Below, piece by piece: positions 27,101 through 36,081 of a stretch of 64,000 nt of DNA. The DNA is from Paenibacillus polymyxa. GTDB taxonomy: Bacteria > Bacillota > Bacilli > Paenibacillales > Paenibacillaceae. The notes under the pieces are model-generated. The model was not told where the DNA came from and ran no database searches. It worked only from the letters and a program-made list of their open reading frames with translations. Position 1 is the stretch's first letter. Every line of letters starts with the position of its first letter. The position numbers and the translations under genes were made by a program. Location of the stretch: positions 1 to 64,000 of the forward strand of contig NZ_JAGGNR010000012.1 in NCBI RefSeq assembly GCF_018614975.1. The letters are read 5' to 3'.

Positions 27101-30100
27101 GATGACTCAGGTTGTGCAGAGGTTGAGAACAAAATATGGGCAAATCCATGGGGTGATTAATAGCGCTGGTGTTGCCAATGATGGCTTGATTATCCGTAAG
27201 GAAGAGGCTGCATTCCAAGAGGTTCTGCGACCGAAGGTTCAGGGAACCTGGGTTTTGAATCAAGTTACAGCGCAGGAACCACTCGATTTCTTCGTTATGT
27301 TTTCTTCTGGCATATCCATGTTAGGAGAACCGGGACAGAGCGATTATGTTGCTGCAAACTGTTTTCTGGATAGCTTTGCGTCTTACCGCGCAAATGGATC
27401 CGGCCGAACGCTAACCATTAACTGGCCTGCCTGGAAGGAAACCGGGATGGCTGCCAGATTTGGTCTGAATGTGGATACAGCATTCAAGACGTTAGCGACT
27501 CATCAAGCGATCAGTGCCTTTGATATGGTATTGAGCCGTCGTATACGCCGAGTGTTGATCGGTGAGCCCAATTATGCGAGTGAACTCCTACCGTTGTTAG
27601 AGTCGTCAAGAGTTATTCGATTTTCGGAAGCCATGACAGCTCGAATTCAACAGGAACGTAATCATTTGAATTATCATAACAACCAGCTGACGAGAACTGA
27701 ATATGAACAGAAGGTTGAACTGCACGGACGAGACAACGGTATATATACAACTACGGAGAAGGAACTTGCCCAACTGGTGGGACATGTTCTCGGGTTTACC
27801 GGGTTAGATGTATACGACAACTTGTTTGAACTCGGCGTTGATTCAATATCAATGATGCGCATTATTACTGAAATACGGGTACGCTACCATGTTCACCTAA
27901 ACTACCACACTTTCTTTGAAGGTATGAATCTGGCGAAGCTTGCAATTCATCTGGTGGGTGCACTCAAGGAAACTGGAGCGATATCCGAGTATCCCCAGCA
28001 AGAGCCGGAACCGGCGACCCTGTATGAGGACTTCCCTTTGACAGAAGTACAGATGGCTTATCTGTTAGGTCGAGACGAGCGGTTTGAGATGGGGGGGACA
28101 TCCACTCATTATTATCTGGAATTGGAAACCAGATTGAACATGACGCATTTCCAGACTGCATTGCAAAAAGTGATTCAGCGCCATCCAATGCTGCGAGCGG
28201 TCATATTGCCGGAGGGCATACAACGAATATTGCCACAGGTACCCGACTATCAACTGGAAATCGTTGATGTGTGCCATCTGAATGAGCAGGAAAAGTGGAA
28301 ACACATTGAGGTGGAACGGGATCGAATGTCCCATCATGTGTTTGAGCCGAGTCAATGGCCGCTGTTTGAATTCAAAGCTTTTAAAATAGATGATACACGG
28401 CATTACCTGTTATTCGGTTATGATCTGCTAATCTGCGATAGTGCTAGTATCCAGATCCTTGGAGAGGACCTGGTGCATTATTGCCGTGAGCCGGAAACGG
28501 AACTTCCTGCACTCAAGTTTTCGTTCAAGGATTATATGATGGCATACGGACAACTGAAAAAGAGTGAGATGTACGCACGTGACAGGAAGTACTGGATGGA
28601 TCAATTGGACACATTCCCTTCCGCTCCAGCACTTCCGTTGAAGCAGGAGCCCAGACATATCAAGAAACCGCAATTTTCACGGCTAAGCTGGATATTGGAA
28701 CAGGATCCGTGGGAGCAATTAAAGCATAAGGCGCAGCAAAAAAATGTGACACCTTCCGCGCTTCTGTGTACTGTCTTTGCTCGAGTTTTGGCCCGTTGGA
28801 GCAATCAGGATCGACTTGCCATCAATCTGGCGGCGTTCAACCGCTTTCCATTTCATGAAGAAACCAATCAAATTATCGGTGATTTCACATCCATCATGTT
28901 GCTCGAAATTAACGAACAAAAAAATAAGCCTTTTTGGGAACAAGCAAGAGATGTGCAGAGTGGCATGCTCAATATGTTGGAACATCGCCATTATGACGGC
29001 GTGGAATTCATTCGAGAACTGGCCCGTCATCGAGAAGCGGGTACTTCCGCCATTATGCCAATTGTATATACCAGCACATTATTTGTGGATGCCATTGGAA
29101 GCTGGCAGCATATCGGAGAGCTGAAAATGGGTATCAGTCAGACCTCCCAAGTCTACCTTGATAATCAGGTAATGGAGACTGACGGGAAATTGACCATTAA
29201 CTGGGACTATATACAGGATCTTTTTCATTCCGATACACTTTCCGCCATGTTCGATGATTATACAGCGATAATTACTCATCTGTGTGAGGAAGAGGATATC
29301 GAGTTTTTACCAGGTTTGCCTGAACAGGATAAGGCCATCTGGAATGCATTTAATGCAACAGCACAATCATTTCCTATATCTACACTGCATGGGTCTTTTA
29401 TGGAGCAGGCGACCAAGACTCCTTATCAGACAGCATTGATTTACGGTAATCAGCAATTGACTTATCAACAGCTGGATGAACGTTCCAATCAGCTCGCTCA
29501 TTACTTGACGCAACAGGGAATAACACGGGGAGACCGGGTGGGGTTGCTAGCCAAACGTGGTATGGAGACTATTGTGAATACCATCGGCATTCTAAAAGCA
29601 GGAGCGGTATACGTACCTGTTGATCCCGATTATCCTGAAGATCGTCAGCAATACATTTTACAAAATAGTAACTGTAAAATGCTGCTATTACCCGAACTTT
29701 ATACCTTTGAGGGACTGGCTGAATTGTCGGTGGAGCCACTGGAAAATAGCGGAGCACCTGACGATCTTGCCTACATTATTTATACGTCTGGCAGCACGGG
29801 AACTCCAAAAGGGGTGGCTACTGCCCATGGCCCGGCAATGAATACCATTCGGGATATCAATATGAAGTTTGAAGTGACGGATCAAGATCGGATGCTTGGT
29901 ATCTCTTCAATGTGCTTTGATCTGTCAGTCTATGATATTTTCGGTGCACTTGCGACGGGTGCGGCACTTGTGATCATTGCTGATCAGCGTGATATTCATG
30001 ACATGTACGACGCGATACAACAGCATAAAGTAACCATCTGGAATTCGGTTCCAGCCATTATGCAACTGATGGCAGATTACGTAACCGATCAAACCAATGA

Positions 30101-33100
30101 ACAATTAAGACTCATCCTGCTCAGTGGGGACTGGATACCTAAGAAATTGCCAGAGCAAGTACATGGGTGTTTTCCTTCGGCACAGGTTATTAGCTTGGGA
30201 GGTGCGACAGAGGCATCCATTTGGTCTATCTATTATCCCATTGATACTGTCAAGTCTGATTGGAAGAGCATTCCTTATGGAAGACCACTTGCGAATCAGA
30301 CATTCTATACGCTTGACTACACGGGTTGCCTGAGTCCAGTCGATGTTATTGGTGAGCTCTGTATCGGTGGAGTAGGGTTGGCTCAAGGATACTTTAATGA
30401 TCCGGTGAGGACCGACAATGCCTTTTTTAATCATCCGGAATTGGGACGCTTATACCGCACAGGTGATTTTGGAGTTTTGCGAAGAGATGGTTACATTGAA
30501 TTCCTTGGCAGACGGGATTCCCAAGTGAAAATCAGGGGTTATCGGGTTGAACTTGGAGAAATTGAAAGCCGACTATCTGCAATTCCTAGCGTGAAGCAGG
30601 CTGTCGTTATAGATAAAGTGGACATGCAAGGAACAAGGGTACTAGTAGCCTATTACTCAGCGGAGCGCAGCTATGACGAATTGGAGATGAAGCGTCTTTT
30701 GGCAAAAGCACTCCCGGATTACATGGTTCCTCAGCATTTAATCCAGTTGCCTGAATTTCCACTCACACCCAATGGAAAGATTGATCGGAAAGCGTTACCG
30801 GAACCAACCTTTGGACAACAGTCCAGTGCACGTGCAGGAACGGAAAGTCCAACGGAGCAAAAGCTGATTGAACTCTGTGAATCGGTATTCGGTATGAATG
30901 GGATAGGAACTCACGACAGCTTTTTCCAGATGGGGATCAATTCAATTCTAATGGTGCAGCTGGTGAATCGGATTGGGCAGGAATTCAATCAGCGTCTCAG
31001 CTTCAAGGAATTTATGGCCCTGAGAGATATTTATGAACTGGCGGCTCTGCTTGAGAGCTCTGTGGAAAATGAAGAGTCAGTGGGAACAATTCATTATCCG
31101 CAGCATGATCCATGCCCTGATCCTGAAGGCCGGCCATTCCCGCTAACCGAGGTACAGATGGCTTATGTCGCAGGAAGAAGTCAGGCTTTTGAAATGGGAG
31201 GCACTTCGACACACGGGTACCTCGAATTTGAAACTCAACTGGAGATGACGCGCTTCAATGAAGCACTAATCAAGCTGATTGAACATCATCCTATGCTGCG
31301 GGCAATTATCCTGCCTACCGGAGAGCAACGAATCCTGCCACATGTACCGGTATACCGGATGGATATTGAAGATATTAGTGGTTTGAGTCCTGACGAGATG
31401 GAACGGGTGATCACAGCCGAAAGAGAACGCATGTCTCATCATATTTTTGAATTGGAGCAATGGCCATTATTTGAGATACGTGCGAAAAAAATATCTAAGG
31501 ATACACATCTGCTACTGTTTGGATATGATCTGCTCATTGCTGATGGGGCAAGCATACAGATCTTTAATAATGATCTACTGAAATTTTATCATCATCCAGA
31601 GATTGATCCGGAGCCTAATCCATTTACATTCCGCGATTATATTCTTGCTTACAATGAATTCCGTAAATCGAATACGTACCTGGCTGACAAACAATACTGG
31701 CTTGCCCGAGTAGAGGAGTTCCCAGCAGCACCTGCACTCCCATTAAAGACAGATCCTGCACAGATCAGCGAACCGAAATTCAAGCGACTCAATGAAGTGT
31801 TTGAACCACAGCGTTGGGAGATATTGAAAAAGATTGCTAATGGACACGGGCTAACACCTTCAGCGCTTCTCTGTGCAGCCTATGCCCAGATCTTGTCGTA
31901 CTGGAGCAATCAACAGAAGATTGCACTGAACCTGACGGTCTTTAATCGTTATCCATTCCACCCAAGCATACAGGATATCATTGGGGACTTTACTTCCATG
32001 ATTTTAATTGATGTGGATATGACTTCGGGGAATGATTTTATGGGTCATGTGCGTCATGTTCAGGACAGTATACTGGAGGCGCTGGAGCACAGGCATTATG
32101 AAGGCATCGAATTCATACGTGATCTCTCCAAGCATCATCAAATGGGGAACAAGACCGTAATGCCAATTGTCTTCACAAGTATGATCTTTAATGAACGTGA
32201 GACATCTGAAGCAACTCAAGGACTGATTGGAAAAGTTCGAACTGGGGTCAGCCAAACATCGCAGGTATATCTGGATCATCAGGCTTCGGATGCGGGAGGG
32301 CAGCTAACGCTAACCTGGGATTACGTGGATGACTTGTTTGACCAACAGGTGGTCGAAACGATGTTTGCACAATATATTGCACTGCTGGATGGCCTAATTG
32401 TGGGAGAAACGATTACGGGGCCTGACATTCCTCCAGTCGATCGCAGCATTTTGGAAAGGTATAACCAATCAGAAGAAAATATCATGCCAACAACATTGCA
32501 ACATTTGTTTGACCGTATGGCCAAACATTATCCAGATCAGGATGCATTGTTGTTTGAGGATGAGCGGATGACGTATTCGGAGCTGGACCGAAGATCCGGT
32601 CAACTGGCAGGATATTTACTTGAACAGGATATCGGGCGAGGGGATCGAGTTGGCGTTGTAGCAAGGCGCCGTATGGAGACCATTGTAAATGTAATGGCTA
32701 TACTTCGCACTGGTGCGGCATATGTACCACTTGATCCGGATTATCCCGAAGAACGGCAAGCTTACATGCTTAAGAATAGTGATTGCCGAATTGTATTGGA
32801 CGTGGATGCCTATGATCAGGTCTCGGCTTCAGGTTATCCTCTACTCGAGGGTGAGCCATCTGGAGCACCTGATGACATTGCATATGTAATCTATACCTCG
32901 GGAAGTACGGGGAGACCGAAGGGCGTTGCCATTACTCATGGGGCTGTAACGAATACGATTCAGGATATGAACAGAAAGTTCGGTGTTCATGAGAAGGATC
33001 GCATGCTTGGCGTATCTTCCATGTGTTTCGATTTATCCGTATATGACGTGTTCGGTGCACTTTCCTCGGGTGCAGCTCTCGTAATTGTATCTGACCAAAG

Positions 33101-36053
33101 AGATATCCGAATGATGAAAGAGGCCGTTGATCGTCATCAGGTTACAATCTGGAATTCGGTTCCAGCGATTATGGATATGTTCATGGATCGACTGGAATCC
33201 GATGCTGGACGAAGCTACCGTTGGGCAAGTGATGAAGAGATTCAAGCGTCAACCCAACTGGCTGTGGAGAAAGAGTCAGTAGAATCGGTGTACCACTGGT
33301 CATTCTCCACGCTGTGGCGAATGGATGGAAAGCATATCTACGTGGATGAGTTCAAATGCCCTGAATATGCAACAGGTATGTTCCCTGAACTGTATTTCTT
33401 GGCACAAAAGGGGATTCGGCAATCCGAGATTCCTTCTTTCTTCCCGAATGTACCTGCTAGTGAAGTGAATTCGCTCGTAGAACTTCTCATTCGCAAACGT
33501 GCTTTGGTCAGCGGACTTATGGAGCCAGCAGAAATTTTCAAGAAGCAGACGCAGTTATTCCGCAATCCGTATGACGAAAAGGTGACATACGATGCACAGG
33601 CATACGAGGCATTCAAAAAAATACAGTTGCATCGTAATTTCGGTGAGAACACCACACTTGAGGTCTCACTGGAGCGTGGTGTTGAATATCCTGATTTTAT
33701 CTCCAAGCGACGTTCTCATCGTTCCTTTAAGGAGGATCAGCCTGTCACCATGAAACAGTTCTCCGATCTGATGGGAGTTCTGGGTCAGTATGATCAAGGA
33801 CAGGAAATTCGTTATTACTATCCTTCTGCGGGAGGACTATACCCGATAGATGTGTTTGTGTATGTGAAGGAAGGAAGAGTTGCGGGAATGGAGGCGGGCT
33901 TGTACTACTTTAGTCCAGTGGATCACACGGTACGCCTTATTCATGGGAATCAGTCATTCACTGATGAAATGCACTATTACACGAACAGGTCCATTTATCA
34001 GTCTTCAGCGTTTACTGTTTTCTTCATTTACAACGCGGAAGCAACCATGCCGAAATATGGCGCGCAAGGCTATTTATACTCCCTTATTGATACCGGAATT
34101 ATGGTGTCCACACTAAACAGTGTTGGAGAGATGTTGGGCATTGGGATGTGTTCGATCGGAGATATGCCTTTTGATAAAGTAAAACCGTTATTCAATTTAA
34201 ATGAAAATCAGATCTGGCTTCACACGGTGGAAGCAGGATTGAAGCCAGATGATGAAATGGCTTCTACGGAAGAATGGAGCAGCAGAAATTATATCAGACA
34301 AAATCCAAGCGTATCGATATCCTATGGCGAAAACCCAAAGGCTGCTGACCCATACCTATTATCGGAACGTTCCGTAGCAGTCCTGGGTGCACAGACCGCT
34401 CCGCTGGTTAAGTTAAATATCCAAAGTTCTGATATAGAAAGAGCAGTAAACATCACAAACGAGGGTAACCATCAAAGCAGTCTTCGTCTTATACTACTCA
34501 GCGGTGACTGGATACCTCTATCGTTACCGGGCAAAGTCAGAAATCTGTGTCCTGATGCAAGCATTGTGAGTCTCGGTGGTGCAACAGAGGCTAGCATTTG
34601 GTCCATTTATTACCCTATTCATTCAATATCTGATGAGTGGAACAGTATCCCTTACGGGTATCCGTTGGCGAATCAAACATTCCATGTGCTCGATTATAAA
34701 TTGCGTCCATGTCCGGTTGATGTTCCAGGTGAGATGTTTATCGGCGGAGTAGGTCTTGCAAATCAATATGTGAATGACTTGGATAAAACGGAGAAAGCAT
34801 TTATTCAGCATCCGCACCTTGGTCGATTGTATAGAACGGGAGACCATGGCGTCATGCGCAAAGAGGGATACATTGAATTTTTGGGCAGAAAGGACAACCA
34901 GATCAAAATCAGGGGGCATCGTGTGGAACTTGGTGAAATTGAAGCCATATTCATTCAGCACCACGCCTTGAAGCGTGTGTATGTAATGGACAGGCAGAAC
35001 GAGCATAAGAAAAAATATCTGTGTGCCTATTATGTCTCTGATCAAGAAGTTTCCATTGCTGAATTGCGAGAGTTTCTGATATCCAGATTGCCGGAGTACA
35101 TGGTGCCTGCATTCTTTATCCAATTGGAAGCCATCCCTCTAACAGCAAATGGAAAAATCAATCGTAATGCATTACCTGAACCAACAGCTCTACACACTGC
35201 TCAGGTCCAGTACAAGGCTCCCGCCAATGATATTGAGAAACAATTGGTACAGATATGGAGCGAAGTACTTGGCAATGCTCACATTGGTGTGAATCAGCAT
35301 TTCTTTGAGATCGGCGGCGATTCTGTTCTGATGATCAAAGCACATGCCAGACTTGATGACCAATATCCGGGAATTGTGAAAATAACCGATATGTTTAATT
35401 TGCCAACTATTTCGGATATAACCGCATTTATCGAGAATCAGTTGGACGAGATGGATGTAATCCATGTATCACGCTCCCGCATTCCCTTGTCCATGGATTA
35501 TTTCGTGGAAGGAGATTCAACATCAAACGAAACAGAAGAGTTGCAGTTTGCCTTATCAGCAGAACTCTATGATCGTGTGTTGAATGCTGCCAGCAGGTGG
35601 GACGTGGAAGTGGATGATATTTTATTTGCCGGCTTTGCGTACCTTCTCGCACAGACCTCCAACAGTGATCAGATGAGTATACATGCAGCCATTGGGCAAT
35701 CCGACCATATTCAAGTATTTGATCTGGACTTCGGCTCGTTGGAACAATTTAATGAATTATTCCAGCTTATCCATCAATCCAAGGGTCAAGATGGCAGAGA
35801 GACCTTCCACACCAAGCATGTTAGTACACTTTTACAGGAGCCCGGTACAGGAACATTACCTTTGTTCTATAACGCTGGTGCAGTTGCTTCGGGAGTGCCG
35901 TTGTCTGAACTGTACGACTTAACGTTACAAGTGGTTCATCAGGAGGACAGCCTGCACTTTGTATGTGGATTCCGTTCAATGAAATGGCGGAAGAGCAAGG
36001 TCGAGTCACTCTTGCAACTCTACTTTAAACTACTGAACCCGATACTCGAATGA
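24111..36053 (+). CDS. Hybrid trans-AT PKS-NRPS making two thiazol(in)e rings
   Basis: A 3980-residue protein. Order: N-terminal docking helices; KS (Cys211, His345, His385); KR (Tyr1079); ACP (Ser1245, GVDSIS); Cy1, where DLLICDSAS gives the D-x4-D-x2-S motif at 1438; A1; PCP1 (Ser2278, in the unusual MGINSI); Cy2 (DLLIADGAS at 2473); A2; PCP2 (Ser3738, GGDSV); then a condensation C-lobe of about 200 residues. The A1 pocket reads DLYNLSLIWK, the known cysteine code, and A2 shows the same residues. A2 is split by an inserted flavin oxidase at about 3028-3455. The module pair should add two cysteines, cyclise both to thiazolines and oxidise at least one. The start is GTG 24111, matching the homologous GTG at 43835. 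Confidence 0.93.
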   Translation: MEKILKLLVESVKDQKMNKTTAAQIVKMLKEGEKKPVKDIAIIGVSAKLPNMETLDDYWDNIQSGVDCIRPIPKTRKSDMDAILSYMDIPEGDIQYYEAAYLDNIDQFDHEFFRLPPKEASLTDVNQRLFMETAWDAMEDAGYGNDKLSGTNTGVYVGFSNNIKDMYMRYITETMQTSALSIVGNLASILSNRISYLLNLKGPSIVVDTACSSSLVAVAMACQAIRNKECDMAIAGGVKLHLMTRENQNEKIGMESPDYRTKTFDDSANGAGMGEGVTALLLKTLDAAIRDGDQIYAVIKGLAVNQDGSSGGLTVPNPSTQAELIVKAWEDGNIDPETISYFEPHGTGTELGDPIEIKGIQNAFKKYTSKKQFCAIGSVKTNIGHLYEAAGTAGLIKAILALKNKKLPPTLNFEKPNRAIDFSGSPVYVNTTLRDWTTDGTTPRRCGISSFGIGGTNCHLVLEEAPDRATAEPKANTSVTAPSILTLSAKSEQSLRQMISKYIYFLEKKELPTLQDICYTANTGRGKFPYRVAIIMNSNIDLHQKLTQLERSKQLFGTSHGSYIYTGFHKLVQDEEAADQEFRMSLSSRHELSVSLGQALGKFMNSGQQDVNALHQAASFYVSGGDADWEALYANQSVFKVSLPSYAFQTHRCWIDIPKRNRRSEKVQAEGMFYQAVWQRYTPVSRDSVVSKMKGTVLLFRGNDQVSAALAVRLEREPEVRVIQVAWGDCYEKYDDSHYVIRGDESNYFQLLDDIKGQGLTSIIHGFTLVENDSDDYLQSEEQLKLSQDRGIQSAFYLTRAILHHHMTEGLQLQFISSLANAVTGYESQVRPENATLNGFAKVIEQEYPEISCRFIDVDSNTDADTIYAELNGSHDRFQVAYRHNQSYVEELDIANILETSHEEVTIRENGLYLIAGGTGGIGLQFAKHLADERCIRLALISRTSMPDRTVWDKLIQEEDPKIISIEMIERMKIIMELEAGGSSVELISADITDLEQMTQVVQRLRTKYGQIHGVINSAGVANDGLIIRKEEAAFQEVLRPKVQGTWVLNQVTAQEPLDFFVMFSSGISMLGEPGQSDYVAANCFLDSFASYRANGSGRTLTINWPAWKETGMAARFGLNVDTAFKTLATHQAISAFDMVLSRRIRRVLIGEPNYASELLPLLESSRVIRFSEAMTARIQQERNHLNYHNNQLTRTEYEQKVELHGRDNGIYTTTEKELAQLVGHVLGFTGLDVYDNLFELGVDSISMMRIITEIRVRYHVHLNYHTFFEGMNLAKLAIHLVGALKETGAISEYPQQEPEPATLYEDFPLTEVQMAYLLGRDERFEMGGTSTHYYLELETRLNMTHFQTALQKVIQRHPMLRAVILPEGIQRILPQVPDYQLEIVDVCHLNEQEKWKHIEVERDRMSHHVFEPSQWPLFEFKAFKIDDTRHYLLFGYDLLICDSASIQILGEDLVHYCREPETELPALKFSFKDYMMAYGQLKKSEMYARDRKYWMDQLDTFPSAPALPLKQEPRHIKKPQFSRLSWILEQDPWEQLKHKAQQKNVTPSALLCTVFARVLARWSNQDRLAINLAAFNRFPFHEETNQIIGDFTSIMLLEINEQKNKPFWEQARDVQSGMLNMLEHRHYDGVEFIRELARHREAGTSAIMPIVYTSTLFVDAIGSWQHIGELKMGISQTSQVYLDNQVMETDGKLTINWDYIQDLFHSDTLSAMFDDYTAIITHLCEEEDIEFLPGLPEQDKAIWNAFNATAQSFPISTLHGSFMEQATKTPYQTALIYGNQQLTYQQLDERSNQLAHYLTQQGITRGDRVGLLAKRGMETIVNTIGILKAGAVYVPVDPDYPEDRQQYILQNSNCKMLLLPELYTFEGLAELSVEPLENSGAPDDLAYIIYTSGSTGTPKGVATAHGPAMNTIRDINMKFEVTDQDRMLGISSMCFDLSVYDIFGALATGAALVIIADQRDIHDMYDAIQQHKVTIWNSVPAIMQLMADYVTDQTNEQLRLILLSGDWIPKKLPEQVHGCFPSAQVISLGGATEASIWSIYYPIDTVKSDWKSIPYGRPLANQTFYTLDYTGCLSPVDVIGELCIGGVGLAQGYFNDPVRTDNAFFNHPELGRLYRTGDFGVLRRDGYIEFLGRRDSQVKIRGYRVELGEIESRLSAIPSVKQAVVIDKVDMQGTRVLVAYYSAERSYDELEMKRLLAKALPDYMVPQHLIQLPEFPLTPNGKIDRKALPEPTFGQQSSARAGTESPTEQKLIELCESVFGMNGIGTHDSFFQMGINSILMVQLVNRIGQEFNQRLSFKEFMALRDIYELAALLESSVENEESVGTIHYPQHDPCPDPEGRPFPLTEVQMAYVAGRSQAFEMGGTSTHGYLEFETQLEMTRFNEALIKLIEHHPMLRAIILPTGEQRILPHVPVYRMDIEDISGLSPDEMERVITAERERMSHHIFELEQWPLFEIRAKKISKDTHLLLFGYDLLIADGASIQIFNNDLLKFYHHPEIDPEPNPFTFRDYILAYNEFRKSNTYLADKQYWLARVEEFPAAPALPLKTDPAQISEPKFKRLNEVFEPQRWEILKKIANGHGLTPSALLCAAYAQILSYWSNQQKIALNLTVFNRYPFHPSIQDIIGDFTSMILIDVDMTSGNDFMGHVRHVQDSILEALEHRHYEGIEFIRDLSKHHQMGNKTVMPIVFTSMIFNERETSEATQGLIGKVRTGVSQTSQVYLDHQASDAGGQLTLTWDYVDDLFDQQVVETMFAQYIALLDGLIVGETITGPDIPPVDRSILERYNQSEENIMPTTLQHLFDRMAKHYPDQDALLFEDERMTYSELDRRSGQLAGYLLEQDIGRGDRVGVVARRRMETIVNVMAILRTGAAYVPLDPDYPEERQAYMLKNSDCRIVLDVDAYDQVSASGYPLLEGEPSGAPDDIAYVIYTSGSTGRPKGVAITHGAVTNTIQDMNRKFGVHEKDRMLGVSSMCFDLSVYDVFGALSSGAALVIVSDQRDIRMMKEAVDRHQVTIWNSVPAIMDMFMDRLESDAGRSYRWASDEEIQASTQLAVEKESVESVYHWSFSTLWRMDGKHIYVDEFKCPEYATGMFPELYFLAQKGIRQSEIPSFFPNVPASEVNSLVELLIRKRALVSGLMEPAEIFKKQTQLFRNPYDEKVTYDAQAYEAFKKIQLHRNFGENTTLEVSLERGVEYPDFISKRRSHRSFKEDQPVTMKQFSDLMGVLGQYDQGQEIRYYYPSAGGLYPIDVFVYVKEGRVAGMEAGLYYFSPVDHTVRLIHGNQSFTDEMHYYTNRSIYQSSAFTVFFIYNAEATMPKYGAQGYLYSLIDTGIMVSTLNSVGEMLGIGMCSIGDMPFDKVKPLFNLNENQIWLHTVEAGLKPDDEMASTEEWSSRNYIRQNPSVSISYGENPKAADPYLLSERSVAVLGAQTAPLVKLNIQSSDIERAVNITNEGNHQSSLRLILLSGDWIPLSLPGKVRNLCPDASIVSLGGATEASIWSIYYPIHSISDEWNSIPYGYPLANQTFHVLDYKLRPCPVDVPGEMFIGGVGLANQYVNDLDKTEKAFIQHPHLGRLYRTGDHGVMRKEGYIEFLGRKDNQIKIRGHRVELGEIEAIFIQHHALKRVYVMDRQNEHKKKYLCAYYVSDQEVSIAELREFLISRLPEYMVPAFFIQLEAIPLTANGKINRNALPEPTALHTAQVQYKAPANDIEKQLVQIWSEVLGNAHIGVNQHFFEIGGDSVLMIKAHARLDDQYPGIVKITDMFNLPTISDITAFIENQLDEMDVIHVSRSRIPLSMDYFVEGDSTSNETEELQFALSAELYDRVLNAASRWDVEVDDILFAGFAYLLAQTSNSDQMSIHAAIGQSDHIQVFDLDFGSLEQFNELFQLIHQSKGQDGRETFHTKHVSTLLQEPGTGTLPLFYNAGAVASGVPLSELYDLTLQVVHQEDSLHFVCGFRSMKWRKSKVESLLQLYFKLLNPILE
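33195..34477 (+). other. Thiazoline oxidase (Ox) domain inserted in A2
   Basis: About 430 residues of a SagB/McbC-type nitroreductase fold interrupt the second cysteine adenylation domain, between NSVPAIMDMF and LRLILLSGDW, that is between core motifs A4 and A5. Key segments are SKRRSHRSFKEDQPVT, where Arg residues bind FMN phosphate, and YYYPSAGGLYPIDVFVYV, the family signature. Ox domains of this type convert thiazolines to thiazoles with FMN. Confidence 0.88.
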
Positions 36054-36081
36054 TCTCAAGCCGACTGTAAAGGAGAGCAAA

